Source of the DNA: Alteromonas sp. ALT199
GTDB lineage: Bacteria; Pseudomonadota; Gammaproteobacteria; Enterobacterales; Alteromonadaceae
Assembly (NCBI RefSeq): GCF_018619335.1
Contig: NZ_JAHHDX010000149.1
Span: 82,779 to 146,778 of the forward strand
Direction: 5' to 3'
Length of the DNA: 64,000 bases
Part shown: positions 1-7,752 of the stretch, in pieces
Layout: each line of letters starts with the position of its first letter
How positions within the stretch are numbered: the first letter of the stretch is position 1
Translations under genes and position numbers: made by a program
Notes under the pieces: model-generated
What the model was told of the DNA's origin: nothing
Database searches by the model: none
Seen by the model: only the letters and a program-made list of their open reading frames with translations

Positions 1-1
1 A

Positions 2-3000
2 GTATTAAAAGTTGCTATGGCCAATAATTCTAGCTCTGAATACCTAAATTTAGACAGCATTTCGGTTAGCGGTGAGGGTACCAACGATGGCGGCGACAAT
101 GGCGATGGTGGCGATAACCCCGATAATGGTGGTGAACCTACAAACGAACTTCTTTCCTTAAGCGGTACTTGCTTTAATTGCCCGGATTTAGAGGCGATTA
201 ATTTAGCGAGTAATTTTGTCGCTTCAGACTACTATGCCGCATTAGATACAGCTATTGCTAACGGCGATAGTGCACAAACACTGAAAGAAACAACGCATAA
301 CATCATTGAAAATGGTCATCGCACACTATCATATTCTGAAGTATGGACCGCGCTTACCTATACCGATGAAGACCCTGCAGATACCGACAATGTCATCCTT
401 TTCTATAAAGGAATATCACAAGGTAAGTTTACCAACGGAAGCGGCAGCCAAAGTAGTAACCAAGAAAACTGGAATCGCGAACATGTTTGGGCAAAAAGCC
501 ATGGTTTCTCGAGCTCAAGCTTAACTGCATACAGTGATATCCTTCACCTACGTCCAACTGATATTTCAGTAAATAGCTCCCGCGGGAACTTAGATTTTGA
601 CTTCAGCGATAGCCCTCTAAGTGAAGCGCCAGCGAACCGCGTTGATAGCGATTCTTTCGAACCGCGCGATGCAGTGAAAGGCGACGTTGCTCGCTCTATG
701 CTTTATATGGATGTGCGTTACGACGGTAACACCGCAGGTGATACGGAAGAAGATTTAGTCTTGTTAAATCGTCTAACCTCTACCGACGAAGCTGCATTTG
801 GCAAGCTTTGTGTGCTACTTCAATGGCATGAGAGCGACCCAGTTGATGAATTTGAGCTTCGCCGTAACGAGCGTGTGTTTGAATTCCAAGGGAACCGTAA
901 CCCGTTTATCGATAAGCCTGAACTTGCTTCACTTATCTATAACGAAAGCTGCGATGGTACAGGCGGTGACACTGGCGGTGATACTGGCGGTGATACTGGT
1001 GGAGACACTGGTGGAGATACAGGGGGCGATACCGGTGGCGAAGATTCAGTACCGTCAACCAATAGCGTTTACATATCAGAGTATATTGAGGGTGGTAGCT
1101 TTAACAAAGCGATAGAGCTTTTCAATAGCTCGACTCAGCCTGTGAACTTGTCTGGCTATGAGTTAGTTTTACTTTCAAATGGTGATACTGCCGACGCCGA
1201 CCGTAAAGTACTAGCGCTTGAGGGCGAAATTCCTGCAGGTGGCGTAGCAACATTCGCTCACGCCGACGCTGATGCCTTACTAACAACTGGCTCTACAATC
1301 AGCAGTTTCGTAATGAACTTCAACGGCGATGATTACGTTGAGTTGGTATATAACGGTCAAGTTGTTGATGCATTAGGTACTTTTGGCGTTAAGACTAATT
1401 GGGGGAAAGACGTCACGTTAGTACGTAAGAGTTCAGTGACAGGCGGAAACCCTAACCGCAACCCTGCGTTTACTCTTGACGAATGGGATAGCTTTGCAAA
1501 AGATACGTTAAGTAATTTTGGTTCTCACAACGGTTCAGTAAGTGAACCAACAGACCCTACGGACCCAACGGATCCGACGGACCCAACAGATCCTATTGCT
1601 GAAATAGTTCTTATCAGCGCAATTCAAGGTGATGGTGAAGAATCATCGCTTGTCGGCACGGATGTTATTGTAGAAGCAGTAGTAACTAAAGTTGTACCAG
1701 CCATGAGCGGTTTCTTTGTTCAGGAAGAAGCAAGTGATTCAGACGGTAATACGGCAACTTCTGAAGCTGTTTTTGTTTACGCCGGCTCATTTGGTCTACC
1801 AGAAGCAGGTGATGCGGTGCGTTTGCTAGGTACAGTAGGTGAGCGCTTTGGTGTAACCCAATTAACTCTGTCTGCAGAACTTGAGGTTACGGGTGTAGGT
1901 AGTAATGTGCTTTACACACCGGTTGCTATGCCGTTTAGCCTTGATACTGATTTAGAAGCACTAGAGGGCATGCATATTAGTTTTGAGCAAACCCTTAAAG
2001 TTTCTGACATCTATAATCTTGGACGTTATGGTCAGTTCAACGTGTCTTCAAAACGCTTAATGATACCTACCAACCAATTTGTAGCAGGTTCAGAAGAGGC
2101 GTTAGCACTAGCGGAAATTAATGCACGCAACACCTTATTGGTTGATGACGGAGAAACATCACAGAATTTAGATGATATTCCTTTCCCTGTAGGTGGTTTA
2201 TCTCACAACAATCCACTGCGTTTGGGAGACAGTGTAGAGGCTCTTGAAGGTGTATTACATTATGCCTTTGGTGCTTACAACCTCATCCCTGTTGGTGATA
2301 TTCAAACCGTACGCACTAACCCGCGAATTGCTGCACCACAGCTAAATGCTATCGGTGACGTGAAAGTGGCTAGCTTTAACGTACTCAATTACTTCAATGG
2401 CCCGGAATTCCCGACCTCGCGAGGCGCAGATTCAGATGCTGAATTTGAACGCCAGAAAGCGAAAACCATTGCAGCTATTGTAGCGATGAATGCCGATGTA
2501 CTTGGCCTTGTTGAAATTGAAAACGATGGTTATAGCAGTGATTCTGCAATTGCGACATTAGTTGACAGCGTTAACGCTGAACTGGGCAGCGATGAGTACA
2601 GCTACGTTGCGTTGGAATCTCTATTAGGCGGTGACGAAATTGCTGTTGGTATAATCTATAAGCCTGCTGTAGTTTCGCTACAGGGTTACCCTGTGACTTC
2701 ATCTGATGCACCCTTTGACTATGGCAACCGTCAACCTCTACTACAAAGCTTTAGTGTAAACAGTAATGGTGAAGACTTTACCTTAGCGATAAACCACTTT
2801 AAGTCGAAAAGTTGTGGTGACGCGACAGGCAACAACGCAGACTCAGGAGACGGTCAAGGGTGTTGGAACGAACTGCGTACCCAAGCAGCACAAGGCCTAA
2901 CTTCTCTTGTTGAGCAAAATAGTGATGTCTTGTCTGACCGCGTTGTCGTAATGGGTGATTTGAATGCCTATGCGAAAGAAGAGCCTATCCTTGCGCTTGA

Positions 3001-3481
3001 AGAGGCTGGCTACAGCAACTTGGTTAACTTCTTCGATGGCGATAGTGCATATTCGTATAGCTTCGGCGGCGAAATGGGTTACCTAGATCACGCTTTATCG
3101 AGCCCATCTTTGACTGAATATGTGGTAGACGCAACGGTGTGGCACATTAATGCCGATGAACCTCGCGTGTTCGACTATAACGTTGAATTTAAGACTGAAA
3201 CTCAGCTTTCTAGTTACTACGGCGCTGATGCGTATCGCTCGTCAGATCACGACCCAGTACTTGTTGTGTTGGATTTCCCTGAAGCGAGTGAGCCAGTTAT
3301 TGGTGATTTTGATGGCGATAGTGACGTGGATAATATCGATATTGTGGCGTTCTATACCTTGCTTCTACAGCGTCAAGCGACGGTTGAAGAGCATGACTTC
3401 AATAATGATGGCAGATTAAATATTTATGATCTGTACGCGTTAATGTCTATGTGTACACGCACTGCATGTGCAACTCAGTAG
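2..3481 (+). CDS. Secreted multidomain nuclease, ExeM/NucH-like (5' partial)
   Basis: Probable extracellular DNA/RNA-degrading enzyme used for nutrient scavenging. The frame is open to the left edge (codons run from base 2, before the first ATG at 17), so the N-terminus and signal peptide lie outside the window. Numbering from that ATG: an endonuclease I domain (about 60-310) with NREHVWAKSHG and HLRPTD...RGN motifs; a Gly-Gly-Asp-Thr repeat linker (about 315-340); a lamin-tail domain (about 350-480); a Pro-Thr-Asp repeat linker; an OB-like segment (about 530-760); an endonuclease/exonuclease/phosphatase domain (about 775-1085) with SFNVLNY, GDLNAY and SSDHDPV; and a dockerin-like tail with two Asp/Asn-rich calcium-loop repeats (about 1090-1145). 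The combination matches ExeM-type nucleases. Eleven bases separate it from the next gene. Confidence 0.85.
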   Translation, partial: VLKVAMANNSSSEYLNLDSISVSGEGTNDGGDNGDGGDNPDNGGEPTNELLSLSGTCFNCPDLEAINLASNFVASDYYAALDTAIANGDSAQTLKETTHNIIENGHRTLSYSEVWTALTYTDEDPADTDNVILFYKGISQGKFTNGSGSQSSNQENWNREHVWAKSHGFSSSSLTAYSDILHLRPTDISVNSSRGNLDFDFSDSPLSEAPANRVDSDSFEPRDAVKGDVARSMLYMDVRYDGNTAGDTEEDLVLLNRLTSTDEAAFGKLCVLLQWHESDPVDEFELRRNERVFEFQGNRNPFIDKPELASLIYNESCDGTGGDTGGDTGGDTGGDTGGDTGGDTGGEDSVPSTNSVYISEYIEGGSFNKAIELFNSSTQPVNLSGYELVLLSNGDTADADRKVLALEGEIPAGGVATFAHADADALLTTGSTISSFVMNFNGDDYVELVYNGQVVDALGTFGVKTNWGKDVTLVRKSSVTGGNPNRNPAFTLDEWDSFAKDTLSNFGSHNGSVSEPTDPTDPTDPTDPTDPIAEIVLISAIQGDGEESSLVGTDVIVEAVVTKVVPAMSGFFVQEEASDSDGNTATSEAVFVYAGSFGLPEAGDAVRLLGTVGERFGVTQLTLSAELEVTGVGSNVLYTPVAMPFSLDTDLEALEGMHISFEQTLKVSDIYNLGRYGQFNVSSKRLMIPTNQFVAGSEEALALAEINARNTLLVDDGETSQNLDDIPFPVGGLSHNNPLRLGDSVEALEGVLHYAFGAYNLIPVGDIQTVRTNPRIAAPQLNAIGDVKVASFNVLNYFNGPEFPTSRGADSDAEFERQKAKTIAAIVAMNADVLGLVEIENDGYSSDSAIATLVDSVNAELGSDEYSYVALESLLGGDEIAVGIIYKPAVVSLQGYPVTSSDAPFDYGNRQPLLQSFSVNSNGEDFTLAINHFKSKSCGDATGNNADSGDGQGCWNELRTQAAQGLTSLVEQNSDVLSDRVVVMGDLNAYAKEEPILALEEAGYSNLVNFFDGDSAYSYSFGGEMGYLDHALSSPSLTEYVVDATVWHINADEPRVFDYNVEFKTETQLSSYYGADAYRSSDHDPVLVVLDFPEASEPVIGDFDGDSDVDNIDIVAFYTLLLQRQATVEEHDFNNDGRLNIYDLYALMSMCTRTACATQ

Positions 3482-3492
3482 TTGGAAAGAAA

Positions 3493-4101
3493 ATGAAAAA
3501 AATTATTTTAATGGTATTGGCAATTGCAACTTTTAGTGCAAATGCCGCAATAATTGAAATCTCTACGGATAAATCAATTTATCAAGTAGGGGAAACTATC
3601 ACGGCAACGGTTAGTTTTTCTAATGAAGATGCTTTTTTAGGAAATGTACCGTTTGTTCAAGCTTTTGACGTATATAATACTACTATTGGATTTGATGAAG
3701 CGCTTATCAGTTTTATGGGGGCAACTACGCTAAATCCATTCGGTAGCTTTTTTAATTTTGTCGAGCCTGTTGCGGAGTTCTTTTTACCTCCATTTCCTAG
3801 CGCTGGCTTCTTAGAAGTTGGATCCTTAGCTTTAAATGAAAAGATTGATTTACTTTATCAATTACAGACGCCTGTAATTGACCTATACAGCATTCAATTT
3901 ATAGCGCAGTCTGTAGGAGATACTTCTATCAATGGATTATCAGCTTCGTATATTTTTCAAGGCTCTCAAGGAGGCACAATAGAACCTGTGGAAATAAACA
4001 GCACAAGCTTCACCATCGCTCAGGTCCCTGCACCAGGTACCTTCACGCTATCGCTTCTTGCTTTAGGTGGTATGCTTTTCGCTCGTAAGCGTGCGAAGTA
4101 A
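3493..4101 (+). CDS. PEP-CTERM protein with cohesin-like domain
   Basis: A 202-residue exported protein. The ATG at 3493 is chosen because GGAAAG lies just before it and the protein then begins MKK followed by a hydrophobic signal peptide ending near SANAA. Residues about 20-165 read as a cohesin-like beta-sandwich (IIEISTDKSIYQVGETI, then an FDVYNTTIGFDEALISF core). The C-terminus is a PEP-CTERM sorting signal: VPAPGT, a short hydrophobic helix, then RKR. Such tails are processed by exosortase, which is not in this window. The gene is probably cotranscribed with the upstream nuclease, whose tail looks like a dockerin, so the two products may interact. Function is otherwise unknown. Confidence 0.8.
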   Translation: MKKIILMVLAIATFSANAAIIEISTDKSIYQVGETITATVSFSNEDAFLGNVPFVQAFDVYNTTIGFDEALISFMGATTLNPFGSFFNFVEPVAEFFLPPFPSAGFLEVGSLALNEKIDLLYQLQTPVIDLYSIQFIAQSVGDTSINGLSASYIFQGSQGGTIEPVEINSTSFTIAQVPAPGTFTLSLLALGGMLFARKRAK

Positions 4102-4125
4102 TAAACCTTAAATGCTAAAAGTTTA

Positions 4126-4153
4126 AGCCCAGCCAAGTGCTGGGCTTTTTTAT
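4126..4153 (+). terminator. Intrinsic terminator after PEP-CTERM gene
   Basis: Stem AGCCCAG/CTGGGCT with a 7-base loop followed by a run of six T. It closes the nuclease/PEP-CTERM unit. Confidence 0.85.
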
Positions 4154-4219
4154 TTCTTTTGCTATTTACATGCGGCTTTAAATGAACCACACTGAACAAA
4201 AATACAATAAGTGCGCACT

Positions 4220-5107
4220 ATGTTAAAGACTATTTCTTTTTCTCAACGCCAACGACTGGCGTATATCGATTTCTGCCTTTTATTTAAAGGGGCCATTCAT
4301 CGCCAAGATTTAATAAATCGTTTTGAGGTAGGGCTATCGGCTGGCTCTCGCGACTTTACGCTATACAAAGAACTTGCTCCTGATAACTTAATTTACGATC
4401 CAAGGGAAAAACGTTACTTTCAAACAGAAAACTTCGTTCCTGTTTTTGAGCATGATGCTAAACGCACCCTGGTAAAGCTTGCCAACGACATATCAGACGG
4501 ATTCGATGCTATTGGCGATGTTCACTTTCCGGTGGAAAGTGCATCTTCGCTGAACGTACCTGATATTTTTGTGGTAGCGAAAGTAGTACAAGCCATAGTA
4601 AACAAAAAGGCGATGAGCGTTATTTACACATCGCTGTCTAGTGGCAGTGGCGCACGTGAACTCATACCTCACAGTATCGTTGACAACGGTCAGCGATGGC
4701 ATGTGCGTGCCTTCGACAGAAAATCACAAAGCTTTCGCGATTTTGTTCTGACAAGAATTAGTAAGGTAACGGTTAAAACTGAGCCTGAAACCCACGAATG
4801 TATTGAACACGATGAAGAGTGGGGAAGGCTTATTTCACTTGAAATTGTGCCCCACCCGAAAAATATTAAATACTCTATGGCTATAGAGCTCGACTACGCC
4901 ATGGAAGAAGGCGTGTTGACCTTGGAAGTACGCGCAGCCATGGCAGGGTATTTGTTAAGGCGTTGGAACGTTGACTGTACGAAGCATGCTAGTTTACGCA
5001 CCGGTGAATACCAGCTTTGGCTTAGAAATCAGCAGAGTCTTGCAGACACTGATAACCTTGCCATAGCCCCAGGCTATGTTGGCGAGCAAGAGGCTTACAC
5101 CGTATAG
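4220..5107 (+). CDS. WYL-domain transcriptional regulator, BrxR/CapW-like layout
   Basis: About 295 residues. The N-terminus (SFSQRQRLAYIDFCLLFKG to about residue 75) is a winged helix of the type in WYL regulators. The middle (about 130-200) is a WYL-type ligand domain with the RWHVRAFD segment in place of the canonical W-Y-L triad, and the C-terminus (about 205-290) is a WCX-like extension. This wHTH-WYL-WCX order is that of BrxR and CapW, autoregulators of phage-defence islands, but no defence genes are next to it. A GTG at 4211 is an alternative start; neither has a strong ribosome site. It converges on a histidine-kinase gene across a shared terminator. Regulatory target unknown. Confidence 0.75.
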   Translation: MLKTISFSQRQRLAYIDFCLLFKGAIHRQDLINRFEVGLSAGSRDFTLYKELAPDNLIYDPREKRYFQTENFVPVFEHDAKRTLVKLANDISDGFDAIGDVHFPVESASSLNVPDIFVVAKVVQAIVNKKAMSVIYTSLSSGSGARELIPHSIVDNGQRWHVRAFDRKSQSFRDFVLTRISKVTVKTEPETHECIEHDEEWGRLISLEIVPHPKNIKYSMAIELDYAMEEGVLTLEVRAAMAGYLLRRWNVDCTKHASLRTGEYQLWLRNQQSLADTDNLAIAPGYVGEQEAYTV

Positions 5108-5143
5108 AAATCGAGTGATTGCTCTAAAATAAAGAGCTAACAA

Positions 5144-5173
5144 GGCCGGGCCCGCAGTAAGAGCGGGCCTTTC
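5144..5173. terminator. Bidirectional terminator between convergent genes
   Basis: Perfect GGCCCGC/GCGGGCC stem with a 7-base loop and short T run, between the WYL gene and the convergent kinase gene. Its end touches the kinase stop codon. Confidence 0.75.
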
Positions 5174-7295
5174 ATCCAATGTATTTTTTAATTGTTGCTA
5201 ACAGGGTGTCTTTGTCTAGCGGTTTAGGTAAAAAATCATCCATACCAGCAGCTAAGCACTCTTCTTTGTCCTCAGCAAACGCATTTGCGGTGAGTGCGAT
5301 TATTGGAGTGTTAGTTTCCAGTGTCTTTCTTAAAATTATTGAAGCTTCGATACCGCCCATAACTGGCATATTGCAATCCATAAGAATAAGATCGAAGTTA
5401 TGCCGTTTGCTTACTTCAACGGCATCGCGGCCATTTTTAACATGCAAAAATTTATAGCCTTCTGTTTGCAATATAGCTTTAACAATCTCGGCGTTAATTT
5501 CGTTATCTTCGGCCAGTAATATCCGTTTCTTTTTATTAAGCTCTTGAATCTCTTTGCGGCTAACAGGCTTAGTTTCAATCAACTTAGTTAAATCGTTTTC
5601 AAGTTCTCGTCGATTAACCGGCTTGGCATGAGTTCTCCATATACTTGCAAGTACTTCATTTTTGTCTTCCAGTCTTTCTAACTCAGCTGAAATCAATATT
5701 ACCTTAGGAAACTTTGATGGCTTTAAACTTCGCAACTGCTGAAGTAAATCTTCGCCATTCATTTGTGGCATAGAAAGATCAAGAACAATGACATCGAAAC
5801 TAAACGGGTCGTCATCTAAATATGACTGAGCACTTTCATAACTGCACGATTCAATCGACATTGACGCCACAATATGTTCAAAGTACTCGCGACTAGTTTG
5901 TAAATCATCGATGATTGCACATCTTAAGTTAGCGCTGGGTACAATATCTATGTTTGGCAGCTGGGTCTCTTTTGATGGCGTAGTGAACGTGAAAGTACTG
6001 CCTTGGTTAACGAATGAGACAACATGTATATCACCGCCCATTAAATTTGCCAGTTGCTTAGCGATGCTCAACCCTAACCCCGTGCCACCAAATTCTCGAG
6101 TAGTTGATTGATCAGCCTGTTCAAATTTATGAAAAATGTTCTCTAGCTTAGAAGGTGCTATACCTATACCCGTGTCGATGACTTCGAAAGCGAGGTAATT
6201 GCCATTTTTATGCTTATCGTATGTAACTTTTAGAGTTACGGAACCTTCGGTCGTGAACTTAATCGCATTGCTTAACAGGTTGTGTAATATTTGAGTTAAC
6301 CGCGTTGTGTCGCCTTCTATGACATGAGGAAGGTCTGCATCTTTCAAATAGTGGAAGTCGAGACCCTTACGCTGGCAATGAACCCGTTGTAACGACACCA
6401 CATCGTCAAGTACTTGTAGCAAATCAACAGGGGCCCTTTCCATCTTTATTTTACCTGCTTCAATCTTTGAAATGTCTAGGATGTCGTTGATTAAAACTAG
6501 GAGTTGTCGGCCAGCGGTTTTAGCCTTTTTTAAGTACAAGTTGCTTTTCTCCGGGTTATCAATTGCCAGCTCAATCATTCCAAATAAGCCATTCATAGGA
6601 GTTCGTAACTCATGGCTCATGCTAGAGAGAAAGTCTGATTTAGATTTGCTTGCTTTCTCTGCTTTCTGAGCAGCACTTTGTGCCAATTCTTTCGCGTGCT
6701 TTAGCGAATCCATGGAACGTTTCACTTGGCGTTCCATAGGGAAGAAGATTAACAGAGCTTCTAAGCTCAAGAGAGTTAGCGCCGCCAACCACAGGTACAT
6801 TTCAATTGATAAAACTCTATCAACCCGCGTTGTCGCGTCCTTTTCAAATTGACCTACGACTTTGTCTAACTGCCTTAGAAGCAGGGTTACCTCTTCAATT
6901 GACATGAGGGGAAAAGCATCGCAACTTTCATTTTCTATCAGCGCTTTTGTTTCGTTAATGAAATTTCTAACCTTAGAATCGAGTTGATCTTCATTAAAAT
7001 AAGTGTTGAAGGTTTGAATAGGAAGTCGCTCTAAGGAAACGAGATACGTGTGATTTTGTTCAAACTTAGCAAGGTTCTGTTTTAAATAGCGCAACTCTTG
7101 GCTGTTTCCGCATAACCCCGGCATTGCTGAAAGCATCGTTATGCGTTGGGACAACATACGCTGCTGGCCAGCAATATTAATAACTTCTGCATCTTTCTTT
7201 TGGTCTTGAATCAGTCCAGAAAGGACTAAAAAAGACAAAGTAACTAGCGATGCAGTCAAAGCTAAAGCGATGATATATCGAAAACGTATGGACAT
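5172..7295 (-). CDS. Hybrid sensor histidine kinase with PilJ-type sensor and two receivers
   Basis: A 707-residue inner-membrane kinase. Order: TM1 (about 8-29), periplasmic type-IV-pili/NarX-like helical sensor (about 38-150, with the INIAGQQRMLSQRI motif), TM2 (about 166-187), coiled linker, HisKA with phospho-accepting His228 in SMSHELRTP, HATPase with DTGIGI and GGTGLGL, receiver 1 (about 455-575, DLSMPQMNG), receiver 2 (about 590-705, LLAEDNEIN and MDCNMPVMGG). No HPt domain is present, so phosphotransfer would need a separate HPt protein. Receiver 1 has an IIDDLQ start and keeps its phospho-Asp. No response-regulator partner is adjacent; the signal is unknown (nitrate/nitrite or a small periplasmic ligand is typical for this sensor fold). 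Confidence 0.9.
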   Translation of the reverse strand: MSIRFRYIIALALTASLVTLSFLVLSGLIQDQKKDAEVINIAGQQRMLSQRITMLSAMPGLCGNSQELRYLKQNLAKFEQNHTYLVSLERLPIQTFNTYFNEDQLDSKVRNFINETKALIENESCDAFPLMSIEEVTLLLRQLDKVVGQFEKDATTRVDRVLSIEMYLWLAALTLLSLEALLIFFPMERQVKRSMDSLKHAKELAQSAAQKAEKASKSKSDFLSSMSHELRTPMNGLFGMIELAIDNPEKSNLYLKKAKTAGRQLLVLINDILDISKIEAGKIKMERAPVDLLQVLDDVVSLQRVHCQRKGLDFHYLKDADLPHVIEGDTTRLTQILHNLLSNAIKFTTEGSVTLKVTYDKHKNGNYLAFEVIDTGIGIAPSKLENIFHKFEQADQSTTREFGGTGLGLSIAKQLANLMGGDIHVVSFVNQGSTFTFTTPSKETQLPNIDIVPSANLRCAIIDDLQTSREYFEHIVASMSIESCSYESAQSYLDDDPFSFDVIVLDLSMPQMNGEDLLQQLRSLKPSKFPKVILISAELERLEDKNEVLASIWRTHAKPVNRRELENDLTKLIETKPVSRKEIQELNKKKRILLAEDNEINAEIVKAILQTEGYKFLHVKNGRDAVEVSKRHNFDLILMDCNMPVMGGIEASIILRKTLETNTPIIALTANAFAEDKEECLAAGMDDFLPKPLDKDTLLATIKKYIG

Positions 7296-7600
7296 AAGGG
7301 TACGAAATACACAATGGTAATTAAAAGATAATAGATACCAAGTGGTTACGCAATGTACTGCGCTAATTAGTTAGGGTAGGTTTAGGGTTACCCGCTAAAG
7401 AGCATTTAATAGGCTATCAATTATCGAATGTTAACATCGGCTTGAGCAGAACCATTTTCATCGCGAAGCGCAATGCAACAAATAATTCATAAACTGACCA
7501 AGTAGCCCAGCTTTTATTAATTATACATTCAATAAACATATATTTTATGCAGGCTACACCAGTTGTACTGGCTTACTCTGTTCTACCTTTCAAATCCTAG
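7296..7600. other. Divergent intergenic region, left part
   Basis: The stretch between the divergent hybrid kinase and phoX-like genes is A+T-rich. It holds no open frame I can support. Its right part is the PhoB-type operator listed separately. Confidence 0.6.
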
Positions 7601-7651
7601 TGTCAATAAAACTTCATTTTGGTGTCAATTCACTGTCACTAGACTGTCACA
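7601..7651 (+). promoter_or_regulatory. Pho box array upstream of phoX-like gene
   Basis: TGTCA elements start at 7601, 7623, 7634 and 7645, all in one 11-base register, with a degenerate CTTCA at 7612. The core 7633-7650 is CTGTCAC-TAGA-CTGTCAC, very close to the PhoB consensus of two CTGTCAT repeats spaced by 11 bases. The array lies about 100 bp before the PhoX-family gene, which fits activation under phosphate starvation. Confidence 0.85.
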
Positions 7652-7752
7652 AATGTCCTCCAGACTTTTCGCCCGCAAAGACCGTTTATTGAGGTGAGAC
7701 TTCTACTTGCCTCCACTTAAAACTTTAAAAAAAATATAAGCAAGGAACCATA

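Noticed and set aside
958..1040. Short tandem repeats, possible CRISPR or satellite
   Set aside because: They encode an in-frame Gly-Gly-Asp-Thr linker inside the nuclease gene; there are no spacers.
4220..7295. A phage-defence island around the WYL regulator
   Set aside because: Neighbours are a PEP-CTERM protein, a nuclease of the secreted ExeM type and a histidine kinase; no methylase, helicase, cyclase or toxin is present.
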